This document shows positions 8,715 to 17,412 of a stretch of DNA of 64,000 nt, in pieces. The first letter of the stretch is position 1. Each line of letters begins with the position of its first letter. The position numbers and the translations under genes were made by a program. The notes below the pieces were generated by a model. The model was not told the DNA's origin. It did not search any database and saw only the letters and a program-made list of their open reading frames with translations. The stretch covers positions 434,001 to 498,000 of the forward strand of contig NZ_JALMEW010000002.1 in assembly GCF_023094245.1 (NCBI RefSeq). Direction: 5' to 3'. The DNA comes from Halomonas getboli. Its GTDB lineage: Bacteria > Pseudomonadota > Gammaproteobacteria > Pseudomonadales > Halomonadaceae.

Positions 8715-9623
8715 ATGGACGACCTGACCTTCGTACGCGTCAGGCAGCTGGACGTCGCCGTACGCGTCTGGCATCCCGACGCGCCCCGCACCCTGATCGC
8801 CTGGCACGGGCTGGCCCGCCACGGCGGCGACTTCGCCGACTTCGCGCGTCTGCTGGGCCCGGACTGGCGCGTCCTGGCGCCGGACACGCCGGGGCGCGGC
8901 CTGTCGAGCTGGTCGCTCTACCCCGCCCACGACTATGTGTATGCGCACTATATGACCATAGCAGTCGCGGTGCTCGATCACTTCGCTCTCGAGCGGGTGC
9001 CCTGGGTCGGCACCTCCATGGGCGGACTGCTGGGCATGCTGCTGGCCGCCAAGGCCGACACCGCCGCGCGCATCGAGCGGCTGGTGCTCAACGACGTGGG
9101 TCCGGAGCTGAACCCGGACGCCCTGGTCGCCCTGGGCACCTATTTCGGCGTACCCCATCGCTTCAACCACTTCCGCGATCTGGCCGCGGAGCTGCGCCGT
9201 CACTATGCCGGCTTCGGCCCGCGCAGCGACGACGCCTGGCGTCGTCTGGCCCTGGGCAGCGCCCGCCGGCTGCCGGACGGCGGCTGGACCTACCACTACG
9301 ATCCGCGCATCGGCGAGCAATTCATCCACGACACGCCGCGCGACACTTGGGCCGACTGGCGAGCGATCCGCTGTCCGCTGATGGTGGTGCGCGGCGCCGA
9401 GTCGCCATTGCTCGAGGCCGAGAGCGTCGAACGCATGCGCCAGGCCCAGCCGGACCTGATCAGCCTCGAAGCGGCCGACTGCGGCCATGCGCCGATGCTC
9501 GACCGCCCCGAGCAGGCGGGCCCGGTCGGCGACTGCCTGACACGGGACTTCCCCGCCGTCGAGTGCCCCGGTGACGGAATCCCCTGGTGGCGACGCGCCC
9601 TGGCCCGACTGCGTCGGGGCTGA
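8715..9623 (+). CDS. Alpha/beta-fold hydrolase
   Basis: A 302-residue cytoplasmic protein with no signal peptide; AGGA lies 8 nt before the ATG. The nucleophile elbow is GTSMGG (Ser near residue 98). The oxyanion region is IAWHGLARHGGD, and the catalytic His is in DCGHAPML near residue 257. The acidic residue expected after beta-6 falls in VRGAESPLLEAE, where Glu or Ser occupies the usual Asp position, so the triad may be non-standard. The cap domain spans about residues 135-205. The family includes esterases, dehalogenases and C-C hydrolases; the substrate cannot be assigned. It is divergent from the efflux channel gene and convergent with the kinase. Confidence 0.85.
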   Translation: MDDLTFVRVRQLDVAVRVWHPDAPRTLIAWHGLARHGGDFADFARLLGPDWRVLAPDTPGRGLSSWSLYPAHDYVYAHYMTIAVAVLDHFALERVPWVGTSMGGLLGMLLAAKADTAARIERLVLNDVGPELNPDALVALGTYFGVPHRFNHFRDLAAELRRHYAGFGPRSDDAWRRLALGSARRLPDGGWTYHYDPRIGEQFIHDTPRDTWADWRAIRCPLMVVRGAESPLLEAESVERMRQAQPDLISLEAADCGHAPMLDRPEQAGPVGDCLTRDFPAVECPGDGIPWWRRALARLRRG

Positions 9624-9670
9624 GCCAGTTGACAACGTTGAGCAAGTCCCGGGCGCGGCATGCGAAGGCC

Positions 9671-10528
9671 TCAGCCGCCCTGCTCCACCCGTGTCAGCGT
9701 CCGCGCCACACCATCGCGATAAACGCCGCCGAACAGCAGCAGGTGATTGAGCAGCGGGTAGAGCTGGAACAGCGCCTCGCGACGCGGCCAGTCTGCCGGC
9801 GCCGCGCCGTTCCAGTAGGCCTCGAGGCAGGCCTCGGACGGGGCACCGAACAGCGTCAGCATGGCCAGATCGACTTCCGGGTAGTGACGATAGACCGCCG
9901 GGTCGATCAGCGCCGGCCCACGAGTCGTATGGAGCACGTTGCCCGACCAAAGGTCGCCGTGCACCAGCCGCGACGGCGCATCCGGCAGCCAGTCCTCGAG
10001 CCCGTGGGCCACGACCTCCAGCCGCTCTCGAAGACGTGCGTCCAGCAGTCCACGGTCGTGACAGGCGCGGGTCAGAGGCAGCAGCCGTCGCTCGCGCTGG
10101 AAGGCACGGCCGTCGTCGAGCGGCGCGTTGGGCTGAGGCGTGGCGCCGCAGGCGTTGTCTCGCGCCCAGCCGTGCGGGGCCTCGCCCGAAGCGGGTTCCG
10201 CCCCATGCAGCTCGCGCAGCCCCTCGGCCAGGGTGCGCTCGCCGGCCGCCGTGCGCCGGGCCGGGGTCAGCGCCTCCATCACCAGCCAGCCATCGCCCTC
10301 GCCCCAGACCTCGGGCACCGTCAACATCGCTGTCGCCGCCTTCAGGGCCTGCAACCCCTCGGCCTCGCCGGCCAGCCGCGCCGGGTCGTCGCGCTTGAGC
10401 ACCACCTCGCCGCGATCGGTCTCCAGCCGATAGACGGCAGCGATATCACCGCCGGAAAGCGGCTCCAGCGAGCCGCGAGGCCTGAGGCCGAGGCGATTCA
10501 GCAGTGCTTCGAGAGCCTCATCGAACAT
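9671..10528 (-). CDS. Fructosamine/ketosamine-3-kinase family protein
   Basis: A 285-residue protein; the ATG at 10528 (GGAG 9 nt upstream) is preferred over the in-frame ATG at 10549. The aminoglycoside-phosphotransferase fold is shown by an N-lobe with LSGGDIAAVYRLET and VVLKRDD, the catalytic loop LVHGDLWSGN, and the metal-binding LIDPAVYRHYPEVDLAM. Family members phosphorylate protein-bound ketosamines (glycation adducts), triggering deglycation. Bacterial members also act on small ribulosamines or erythrulosamines. Its neighbours give no pathway clue. Confidence 0.88.
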   Translation of the reverse strand: MFDEALEALLNRLGLRPRGSLEPLSGGDIAAVYRLETDRGEVVLKRDDPARLAGEAEGLQALKAATAMLTVPEVWGEGDGWLVMEALTPARRTAAGERTLAEGLRELHGAEPASGEAPHGWARDNACGATPQPNAPLDDGRAFQRERRLLPLTRACHDRGLLDARLRERLEVVAHGLEDWLPDAPSRLVHGDLWSGNVLHTTRGPALIDPAVYRHYPEVDLAMLTLFGAPSEACLEAYWNGAAPADWPRREALFQLYPLLNHLLLFGGVYRDGVARTLTRVEQGG

Positions 10529-10650
10529 CCGCTGCACTCCGTACGTCATCGTGTCCGACGAGCCTCGCCCCGCAGGGAGCCGCTGTCAAAGCGCCCCGAC
10601 CTGTCACCTAACCGCGTGCGCTGTATCGGCCAAACACGGTACCGGCCAAC

Positions 10651-10679
10651 AAAAAAAGGCCGCCCGGGGGGTGGGCGGC
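10651..10679 (-). terminator. Intrinsic terminator of the fasciclin gene
   Basis: GCCGCCC (10659-10665) pairs with GGGCGGC (10673-10679). On the minus strand the stem is followed by a run of seven T, a strong Rho-independent signal. Confidence 0.85.
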
Positions 10680-10724
10680 AAACAGGGGGATTGCACGAGG
10701 CAATCGCGGGGGAAATCGTCGGCG

Positions 10725-11237
10725 TCACTCGGGCATCAGCACACCGTCGATGACATGAATGACGCCGTTGCTGGCCTCGATGTCGGGCTGAATCACGGTG
10801 GCATCGTTCACCATCACCTGGCCGTCCATGGTGGTAATGCTGATGTCCTGGCCCTGCACCGTGGAAGCGCTGTCGGCGGCCATGGCGTCTTCGGCCATGA
10901 TTCTGCCCGGCACCACGTGGTAGGTCAGCACCGCGGTCAGGGTGTCGCGGTTCTCCGGCTTGAGCAGCTCGTCAACGGTACCCTCCGGCAGTGCCGCGAA
11001 CGCCTCGTCGGTGGGGGCGAAGACGGTGAACGGGCCTTCACCCTTGAGGGTCTCGACCAGGCCTGCGGCCTTCACCGCAGCCACCAGCGTCTCGAACTGG
11101 CCGGCCTCGACGGCAGTATCGACGATGTCCGCCTTCATGGCGTGATCGTCGGCCTGGACGGTGGCGCTGAGGCTCAACCCCAGGCCGACCAGGCCGGCAC
11201 CGATGAAATGGGGAATTCGTGACGTCATGACATTCAT
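10725..11237 (-). CDS. Secreted fasciclin (FAS1) domain protein
   Basis: A 170-residue protein starting at the ATG at 11237 (GGAGGAG 7 nt upstream). A signal peptide ends at [10 protein letters not shown], then a single FAS1 domain fills the mature part. The H1 motif is [15 protein letters not shown] and the H2 region contains [15 protein letters not shown]; the domain ends [16 protein letters not shown]1 proteins act in adhesion or bind small molecules outside the cell. The export and domain assignments are clear; the ligand is unknown. Confidence 0.92.
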   Translation of the reverse strand: MNVMTSRIPHFIGAGLVGLGLSLSATVQADDHAMKADIVDTAVEAGQFETLVAAVKAAGLVETLKGEGPFTVFAPTDEAFAALPEGTVDELLKPENRDTLTAVLTYHVVPGRIMAEDAMAADSASTVQGQDISITTMDGQVMVNDATVIQPDIEASNGVIHVIDGVLMPE

Positions 11238-11314
11238 GTGATGGCTCCTCCGGGTCATCCCGGCTGGCACTCGATGCGAGAAATGTCCTGGGTCGAGACA
11301 TGCCTCAACTCGAC

Positions 11315-11341
11315 CTATACAAAAAAATATACCCTGTATAG
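11315..11341. promoter_or_regulatory. AT-rich inverted repeat upstream of the fasciclin gene
   Basis: CTATACA (11315-11321) and TGTATAG (11335-11341) are perfect inverted arms around an A/T-rich 13-bp centre, about 80 bp before the fasciclin start. It may be an operator and promoter core; no specific regulator is recognised. Confidence 0.35.
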
Positions 11342-11436
11342 AAATTGGACAAGTTTTTTCTGCGCGACCGTCTGGCAGCTGACGAACGGCCCGCGCTATG
11401 GCACAACGGTGGCGAACCCCCAGCCTGGAGCCCATC

Positions 11437-11748
11437 ATGTACAAGCTTGCCTTCTTCGTGCCCGTGGAGGATGCCGACGCCGTCAAGGACGCCGTCTTCG
11501 CCACCGGCGCCGGGCGCATCGGCGACTACGAGGCCTGCTGCTTTCAGACGCCGGGCACCGGGCAGTTCCGCCCGCTGGCCGGCGCCGACCCGCATATCGG
11601 CCGCGTCGGCGACCTGGAGCGCGTGGAAGAGCTCAAGGTGGAGCTGGTGTGCGAGGATGCCCTGATCCGCGAGGCCCTGGCCGCCCTGAAGCGCGCCCAT
11701 CCCTACGAGGAACCGGCCTACGACGTCTGGCAGCTGGCCGACCTGTAA
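11437..11748 (+). CDS. YqfO/NIF3-related small protein
   Basis: A 103-residue protein; the start at 11437 has GGAG 6 nt upstream. Its sequence [21 protein letters not shown], then [24 protein letters not shown] and a closing [14 protein letters not shown], is the stand-alone form of the domain inserted in NIF3/YqfO proteins (CutA-like fold). Such proteins are thought to bind metal or small ligands, but no biochemical role is established. A perfect terminator hairpin follows, so it is probably a single-gene unit. Confidence 0.85.
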   Translation: MYKLAFFVPVEDADAVKDAVFATGAGRIGDYEACCFQTPGTGQFRPLAGADPHIGRVGDLERVEELKVELVCEDALIREALAALKRAHPYEEPAYDVWQLADL

Positions 11749-11759
11749 CGCGGGCAACG

Positions 11760-11791
11760 ACAACGCCACGGGCCGAAGCCCGTGGCGTTGT
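11760..11791. terminator. Perfect hairpin terminator between convergent genes
   Basis: Fourteen-bp perfect arms (11760-11773, 11778-11791) enclose the tetraloop CGAA, 12 bp past the YqfO-like stop. The T-run is weak, so it may act in both directions. Confidence 0.7.
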
Positions 11792-11829
11792 CTCATCCGC
11801 CAGCAAGCACCATCAGGCCGAGCCCATCG

Positions 11830-12387
11830 TCATGCGGAACCAAAGTAGCGCTCGCGATCCTCGGGCGTGATATCGCTGACGTGCAGCGGAAAATCGCCGC
11901 CGCGGCGATCGGCGAAGAAGTGATGCAGGGTGCGCTCGATGGTGGGAAAGGCCAGTTCGCCCCAGGGAATCTCGTGCTCCTCGAACAGCGCCACCTCGAG
12001 GCTCTCCGGCCCCGCGCCGAAGTCGCCGTCGAGCTCGCCGCGAAAGATCATGAACACCTGGTCGATGTGCGGCAGGTTGATCATCGTGTAGAGGCCGTGC
12101 AGGGCCACCTCGGCCATGGCCTCCTCTCGGGTCTCGCGGGCGGCCGCCTCCGGGGTGGTCTCGCCGTTCTCCATGAAGCCCGCCGGCAGGGTCCAGAAGC
12201 CCTTGCGCGGGGCGATGGCGCGGCGGCACAGCAGCACCCGCGAGCCCGACACCGGCAGGGTCCCGGCGACGATGCGAGGATTCTGGTAGTGGATGGTGCC
12301 GCAGGCGTCGCACAGGAATCGCGGCCGATCGTCGCCCTCGGGAATCGCGAAACGGACCGGCTGCCCACAATGACTGCAAAAGTTCAT
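11830..12387 (-). CDS. Nudix hydrolase with N-terminal zinc ribbon
   Basis: A 185-residue protein. The N-terminal CSHCG and CDACG pairs (residues 4-29) form a zinc ribbon like that of NudC-type enzymes. The Nudix helix is GFMENGETTPEAAARETREEAMAEV (split in evidence: GFMENGE, then RETREEAM). The catalytic REtrEE core is intact, but the conserved Gly after EEx is Met. Enzymes of this type hydrolyse nucleoside-diphosphate-linked compounds; the substrate is not predictable. It is divergent from a second Nudix gene, about 90 bp away. Confidence 0.88.
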   Translation of the reverse strand: MNFCSHCGQPVRFAIPEGDDRPRFLCDACGTIHYQNPRIVAGTLPVSGSRVLLCRRAIAPRKGFWTLPAGFMENGETTPEAAARETREEAMAEVALHGLYTMINLPHIDQVFMIFRGELDGDFGAGPESLEVALFEEHEIPWGELAFPTIERTLHHFFADRRGGDFPLHVSDITPEDRERYFGSA

Positions 12388-12479
12388 GGCGCTCCCTGAC
12401 TGGCTGGCACCGGGAGTGCCCCGGGCTTGACGCCGCGCGCGGCGACTGGGTAAAAGAGGTGAAACTCGATGGAATCATC

Positions 12480-13100
12480 ATGTTAGAGAAACTTCGCGAG
12501 CGCCTGCAAGCGCATGCGCCGCGCCGCCTGACGCTCGACCTGCCCCAGGCGGCGGTGCTCCTCCCCCTGGTGGCCCACCCCGAACCGACGCTGCTGTTCA
12601 CCCGCCGCGCCGCCCACCTCTCCACCCACAGCGGCCAGGTCGCCTTTCCCGGCGGCAAGCGCGAGGACGGCGACGACAGCCTGCTGGCCACCGCCCTGCG
12701 CGAGGCCGAGGAGGAAATCGCCCTGCCGCCCGGGAGAGTAGAAGTTCTCGGCCGGCTGTCCGACGTGATCTCGCTGCACGGCATCCGGGTCACGCCCTTC
12801 GTCGGCCTGATTCCCCCGGGCCTGCCGCTCGTGCCCGATCCCGGCGAGCTCGACGCCATCTTCGAGGTGCCGCTGGCGGCATTCCTCGACGACAGGCGCA
12901 CCCACACCGACGTGATCCGCGTCGACGGCCGCGACTACTACGTGCCGAGCTATCGCCACGACGACCACGTGATCTGGGGCCTGTCCTCGATGATGCTGGT
13001 GGAGCTGCTGGCCGAGGGCTTCGCCATGCCGATCGATCTCTTCCAGCGCCCCGAGGGCAAGCTGCACTTCCACCCCGAACGCCGACTGACGCCATCATGA
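12480..13100 (+). CDS. CoA pyrophosphatase-type Nudix hydrolase (NudL-like)
   Basis: A 206-residue protein when started at the ATG at 12480; a GTG at 12459 is a possible alternative. The CoA-subfamily signature LLFTRRAAHLSTHSGQVAFPGG is followed by the Nudix core LREAEEEIAL. NudL-type enzymes split CoA and related molecules into 3',5'-ADP and acylphosphopantetheine, a turnover function. The stop overlaps the next gene by 4 bp (ATGA), so the dioxygenase is probably co-translated. Confidence 0.87.
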   Translation: MLEKLRERLQAHAPRRLTLDLPQAAVLLPLVAHPEPTLLFTRRAAHLSTHSGQVAFPGGKREDGDDSLLATALREAEEEIALPPGRVEVLGRLSDVISLHGIRVTPFVGLIPPGLPLVPDPGELDAIFEVPLAAFLDDRRTHTDVIRVDGRDYYVPSYRHDDHVIWGLSSMMLVELLAEGFAMPIDLFQRPEGKLHFHPERRLTPS

Positions 13101-13747
13101 TCCGACCGCACCTGCCCGCCGCCCGCCTGACCGAGCTGGTCGACGCCCTGGTCGAGCAGGGCTGGTACCTGGGCGAAGACTTCCTGCCCGAGGCCCTGCA
13201 CGCCCCGCTGCTCGCCGAGCTCGAGACGATGGCCGCCCGCGAGGCCCTGGAGGCCGCCGGCGTCGGCCGCGGCAGCGAGCATCACCTGCGCCGAGACATC
13301 CGCGGCGACGCCATCCACTGGCTGGACCGCGAGAGCCTGGCCCAGCGCCGCTATCTCGAGGCCATGGGCGAGCTGCAGCAGGCGCTCAACCAGGCGCTGT
13401 TCCTGGGCCTGTTCGAGTACGAGGCACACTTCGCCCAGTACCCGCCCGGCGCCTTCTACCGCCGCCATCTCGACAGCTTCCGCGGCCGCGCCAACCGGGT
13501 GATCTCCACCGTGGGCTACCTCAACCCCGACTGGCCGGACGACGGCGAGGGCGAGATGGTGATCTTCGACGAGCACGACCCCGAGCGCGAGCTGATCCGG
13601 GTCCGGCCCGAGGCCGGCACCTTCGTCTGCTTTCTCTCCGACCGCGTGCCCCACGAGGTGCTGCCGACCCGCTATCCCCGCGCCAGCATCGCCGGCTGGT
13701 TCCGGCGCAATGCCTCGCTGGGAGGACTGGTGGACCCGTCGCACTGA
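13097..13747 (+). CDS. 2-oxoglutarate/Fe(II) prolyl-hydroxylase-like dioxygenase
   Basis: A 216-residue protein. The iron-binding facial triad is HLD in YRRHLDSFRG (about residues 122-124) with a distal His in SDRVPHEVLP (about residue 183). The 2-oxoglutarate-binding Arg lies in YPRASIAGWFR. The overall form, including FEYEAHFAQYPPGAFYRRHLD, resembles the Pseudomonas prolyl hydroxylase that modifies elongation factor Tu. The EF-Tu target is inference from remembered similarity. It overlaps the NudL-like gene and ends 13 bp from the convergent phaC stop. Confidence 0.85.
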   Translation: MIRPHLPAARLTELVDALVEQGWYLGEDFLPEALHAPLLAELETMAAREALEAAGVGRGSEHHLRRDIRGDAIHWLDRESLAQRRYLEAMGELQQALNQALFLGLFEYEAHFAQYPPGAFYRRHLDSFRGRANRVISTVGYLNPDWPDDGEGEMVIFDEHDPERELIRVRPEAGTFVCFLSDRVPHEVLPTRYPRASIAGWFRRNASLGGLVDPSH

Positions 13748-13760
13748 CGGCGGCGAGCGC

Positions 13761-15527
13761 TCAGGGCATCAGCACGAAGCGCCCCGGGGCCTCCTCCAGC
13801 GGCGGGTGCGTCGCGCTGCCCATCGGCGGCGGCGCGATCTCGCCGCCGGAATGCTCGACCAGCCAGGCCTGCCAGGCGGGCCACCAGGAGCCCTCCTCCC
13901 TCGGCGCCGTCTCGCGCCAGGCGTCAGGATCGATATAGCGGTCGCTGCCGCGACGGGTGCAGCGCTGATAGTGCCGGTGCGGATGCCCCGGCTCGCTGAT
14001 GATGCCGGCGTTGTGGCCGCCGTTGGTGAGCAGGAAGGTGACCTCGTCGGTGTCGGCCAGCAGATGGATCTTGTACACCGAGCGCCAGGGCGCCACGTGG
14101 TCCTGCGACGTCGCCACGCTGAACAGCGGCACGCGGATGTCGCTGATCGCAATCGGCCGGCCCGCCACGTGATAGCGCCCGGTGGCCAGGTCGTTGTCGA
14201 GGAACAGCCAGCGCAGGTACTCGGAGTGCATGCGATACGGCATCCGCGTCAGGTCGGCGTTCCAGGCCATCAGGGCGTTCATCGGCTGACGCTGCCCCTG
14301 CAGATAGCGGTGCACCACCCGTGACCAGATCAGGTCGTTGGAGCGCAGGATCTGGAAGGCGCCGGCCATCTGGTAGCCGTCCAGATAGCCGCGCTCCCAC
14401 ATCATGCTCTCCAGGTAGGAGACCTGGCTCTCGCCGATGAACAGCGAGAGCTCGCCGGCCTCGGTGAAGTCCACCTGGGTGGCCAGCGTCGTCAGGCTGG
14501 CCAGGCGCGCGTCGCCGTCCCGGGCCATGGCCGCCGCCACGATCGACATCAGGGTGCCGCCCAGGCAGTAGCCCACGCCGTGCACGCGCTCGGCGCCGGT
14601 GATCTCGGTGATGACGTCCAACGCCGCCATCGGCCCCTCGCGGCGATAGTCCGCCATGCCCAGGTCCCGGTCGTCGGAATCCGGGTTACGCCAGGAGATC
14701 ATGAACACCGTGTGGCCGCGGCCGACCAGGTACTCGACCAGCGAGGCCCCGGCGTGCAGGTCGAGGATGTAGTACTTCATGATCCAGGCCGGAACGATCA
14801 GCACCGGCTCGGCATGGACGCGCTCGGTGGTCGGCGCGTACTGGATCAGCTCGATCAGATGATTGCGATAGACGACCTTGCCCGGCGTGGTGGCCAGCTC
14901 ATGTCCCACCCGGTAGGCCTCGGCGCCCACCGGCGGCCGCCCGGCCAGGGCACGATGCCAGTCCTCGACCAGGTTGCCCCAGCCCTGCATGAGATTCTGG
15001 CCGCCGGTGGTCAGTGTCAGGGAGGCGACCTCGGGATTGAGCCACGGCAGGTTGGAGGGCGACCAGCGATCCAACCACTGGCGGGCCACGAAGTTGATCA
15101 CCCGCTCGCGATGCGCCGGCAGGCCGGTGACATCGGTGGTGGCCTTGTGCCACCACTGCTGGGTCAGCAGGAAGCCCTGGTAGTGCAGGCTGTAGGGCCA
15201 CAGCCGCCAGCCGGCGGCGCTGAAGCGCCGGTCGTGAGGCAGCGGCTCGATGCACGGCGGCGTACCGGGATCGACGCTCAGGTGCTGCAGGTAGCTGCCC
15301 CATCGCCAGGCCTGGCGCCCGGCCTTCTCGGCGAGCTCGAGCTGCTTGCCCGGCGACAGCGCCAGATGCATCCACCACTCCGCCTGGAGGCTGGCGAGCC
15401 CCGCCGGCGAAATGCCCGCGGTCAGCTTCGCCAGGCCGGCATGGAAGGCCCGATCGAGCTGCAGCGCCACCGGATCCTCGACCTCTTCGCCCTGCCCGGA
15501 TGACAACTCCGACGGAGACTGACGCAT
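13761..15527 (-). CDS. phaC: Class I poly(3-hydroxyalkanoate) synthase
   Basis: A 588-residue protein starting at the ATG at 15527 (GGAGG 9 nt upstream). The lipase-like box GYCLGG places the catalytic Cys at residue 321. The catalytic Asp is in ATSQDHVAPW and the His in LTNGGHNAGI. An N-terminal PhaC domain precedes the alpha/beta-hydrolase core (from about residue 240). It polymerises (R)-3-hydroxyacyl-CoA into storage granules. No phaA, phaB, phasin or phaR gene is adjacent, so it is a stand-alone copy. Monomer could come in principle from the beta-oxidation genes 4 kb away, but that link is only suggestive. Confidence 0.93.
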   Translation of the reverse strand: MRQSPSELSSGQGEEVEDPVALQLDRAFHAGLAKLTAGISPAGLASLQAEWWMHLALSPGKQLELAEKAGRQAWRWGSYLQHLSVDPGTPPCIEPLPHDRRFSAAGWRLWPYSLHYQGFLLTQQWWHKATTDVTGLPAHRERVINFVARQWLDRWSPSNLPWLNPEVASLTLTTGGQNLMQGWGNLVEDWHRALAGRPPVGAEAYRVGHELATTPGKVVYRNHLIELIQYAPTTERVHAEPVLIVPAWIMKYYILDLHAGASLVEYLVGRGHTVFMISWRNPDSDDRDLGMADYRREGPMAALDVITEITGAERVHGVGYCLGGTLMSIVAAAMARDGDARLASLTTLATQVDFTEAGELSLFIGESQVSYLESMMWERGYLDGYQMAGAFQILRSNDLIWSRVVHRYLQGQRQPMNALMAWNADLTRMPYRMHSEYLRWLFLDNDLATGRYHVAGRPIAISDIRVPLFSVATSQDHVAPWRSVYKIHLLADTDEVTFLLTNGGHNAGIISEPGHPHRHYQRCTRRGSDRYIDPDAWRETAPREEGSWWPAWQAWLVEHSGGEIAPPPMGSATHPPLEEAPGRFVLMP

Positions 15528-15638
15528 CGCACGCTTCCTCCCGACCGTTTGACGAACGCTCCTCAAGGCTAGCAGCTGGCGAACAGCAGCAAGGCCGTCA
15601 TGGGAGGATTCATGACCCCGAGCAAAGTCGCGGTGCGG

Positions 15639-16025
15639 CTAGACCTCCACGCGATAGGTGAGATCGCGGGCCTCGTCACCGGTCATGCCGCGAAAGCCCC
15701 AGCAGTGTGGCGGCTGTTCCTTGAGGATGATCTCCACGTCCACCGGGGCGATGCCAAGCTCGGTCTCGATGTCCGCGAACAGGCGCTTGATCAGCGCCTT
15801 CTGGGTCTCTTCCGTGCGACCGGCCATCATGTTGATCTCGATGACGGTATAGGCGTCGCTGCGCCCGCCGGGCGCGAAGAGGTCCTCCGCGTCCATGGGC
15901 ATGAAGCGCTGGGCCCGCTTGTCCTCGGGCATGCCGAACACGTCCATCATGCAACCGTGGATCACCGCCGACAGGCGGGTCTTGATGGGGTCCAGACGAT
16001 GGCGAAGGCCATAGATCACGATCAT
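15639..16025 (-). CDS. Tautomerase family protein lacking the N-terminal proline
   Basis: A 128-residue protein with the Tautomerase_2 pattern: IKTRLSAVIHGCMMDVFGMPEDKRAQRF, then SDAYTVIEINMMAGRTEETQKALIKRLF and PHCWGFRGMTGDEA at the end. Characterised tautomerases use Pro at position 2 as catalytic base; here the protein begins Met-Ile-Val-Ile, so classical 4-oxalocrotonate chemistry is doubtful. Family placement is firm; activity is open. Confidence 0.82.
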   Translation of the reverse strand: MIVIYGLRHRLDPIKTRLSAVIHGCMMDVFGMPEDKRAQRFMPMDAEDLFAPGGRSDAYTVIEINMMAGRTEETQKALIKRLFADIETELGIAPVDVEIILKEQPPHCWGFRGMTGDEARDLTYRVEV

Positions 16026-16073
16026 GTCATTTCCTTATGAAGAGGGGCCTCCCTCATGAAGACCCCGAGTGGC

Positions 16074-16511
16074 TCATCCGGCCGCCGCCAGGCGACATTC
16101 CATGCCGATCAGCGGTGGCGCGTGCAGCAGCGTGACGAAGCCGTGGCGGCGATAGAGCCGCACGGCCGGGCTGTCGGCGAACACCTTGAGGCGCAGCGCC
16201 TCGAGCCGACGCTCGCGGATCCGCGCCTTGACGGCCTCGAGCGCCCAGGCACCGAGCCCGGCGCCGCGCCGATCGGCCACGATCTGCAGGTCCTGGAGAT
16301 AGCCGATGCCCTCGCCGTAGTGGAGACGCAGATAGCCCACGCGGGCGCCTTCGCACCACAGCAGGTGGTTCTCGCCGGCGGCCCAGTCGGCCTCGAACGC
16401 TTCCGGCTGCCAGTCAAGGCCATGGCGTTCATAGGCCACACGCATGTTGGCCAGCACCAGGGCGGCGGCCCAGTCACGGTCCGACGCACGGGCCGGGCGC
16501 AGCGACGGCAC
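16074..16511 (-). CDS. GNAT family N-acetyltransferase
   Basis: A 145-residue protein. The acetyl-CoA-binding motif A is in LQDLQIVADRRGAGLGAWALEAV (about residues 70-92: R-R-G-A-G-L-G), and motif B is in FADSPAVRLYRRHGF. This is the compact single-domain layout of small-molecule or peptide acetyltransferases; the acceptor is unknown. It starts 6 bp downstream of the MOSC gene and is probably in the same transcript. Confidence 0.88.
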   Translation of the reverse strand: MPSLRPARASDRDWAAALVLANMRVAYERHGLDWQPEAFEADWAAGENHLLWCEGARVGYLRLHYGEGIGYLQDLQIVADRRGAGLGAWALEAVKARIRERRLEALRLKVFADSPAVRLYRRHGFVTLLHAPPLIGMECRLAAAG

Positions 16512-16517
16512 CGCGCC

Positions 16518-17375
16518 TCAGCCCCGGACCGTCGCCGACGCGTCATCGCCGACGTGCAGCGTCTGGCCCACGCCGTCGAGGGGGATGGCGTTCTGACCGA
16601 AGAAGGCACCCTTCCAGCCCGGCTGGGTGTCCATCTCCACCAGCGTCTTCAGCGGCTCCTTGGGCACCGGTGCCTCGCCGGTACGCTGATCCTGGGTGAT
16701 GATCTTGCAGCGCTTGCACGGCTTGCGCAGCCCCAGTCGGACGCCTGAGCCGAGCGCCAGCTCGTCCCAATCGATCTCGGCGAAGGGCCCCTCTCCCTCG
16801 ACCACGAGATTGGGCCGAAAGCGGCTCATCGGCACGGGGTCCAGACCCTTCTCGGCGAGGCGCTCGTTCAGCCGCTCGAGGGAGGCCTGATGGGCCACCA
16901 GCAGCGGATAGCCGTCGGGAAAGGCGGTGTGGGCCGATTCGCCGCGCAGATAGTCGGCCTCGACCTCGCGACGGCGCTCCTCGGGGAAGCGCACCAGGCG
17001 CAGTTCGCCGTCCCGATCGCCCTGCTCGCCACCGCCCAGCACGGCGGTCAGCCATTCGGCCGCCTCGACGCCCTCGTCCAGCGCCTCGCAGGTGTCCTTC
17101 CAGATGCTGACCTCGAGGTGCTCGAGCCCGTGGCGCGCCAGCGGCACCGCCAGGGGCGCGGCCTCGGGATGCTCCAGCATCAGGCGGCTCGGCTCGAGGC
17201 GCACCGTGACCCGGGCCATGGCGGGGCGCTCGCGCTGTGTGACGAAGCGGCCGCGGGCGTCGACGACCATCCAGTGGCGATCGAAGGCCAGGCCGCGCTC
17301 GGTGAGCGTGGCCTCGTCGAGGGCGACGCCGCGCAGCGACTTGACCGGATAGATGTTGAGCTGGGTGATGCGCAT
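16518..17375 (-). CDS. MOSC domain protein (YcbX/mARC-like)
   Basis: A 285-residue protein starting at the ATG at 17375 with GGAGG 5 nt upstream. A MOSC_N beta-barrel (MRITQLNIYPVKSLRG to about residue 120) is followed by the MOSC domain. RKPCKRCKI (near residue 230) supplies the Cys that coordinates molybdenum in mARC/YcbX. The C-terminal ferredoxin domain of E. coli YcbX is absent, so electrons must come from a separate partner. Relatives reduce N-hydroxylated compounds. It is probably co-transcribed with the GNAT gene. Confidence 0.85.
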   Translation of the reverse strand: MRITQLNIYPVKSLRGVALDEATLTERGLAFDRHWMVVDARGRFVTQRERPAMARVTVRLEPSRLMLEHPEAAPLAVPLARHGLEHLEVSIWKDTCEALDEGVEAAEWLTAVLGGGEQGDRDGELRLVRFPEERRREVEADYLRGESAHTAFPDGYPLLVAHQASLERLNERLAEKGLDPVPMSRFRPNLVVEGEGPFAEIDWDELALGSGVRLGLRKPCKRCKIITQDQRTGEAPVPKEPLKTLVEMDTQPGWKGAFFGQNAIPLDGVGQTLHVGDDASATVRG

Positions 17376-17412
17376 CCCTGCCTCCCTGGCGTTGGTGTAA
17401 GCCGTCACTCTA

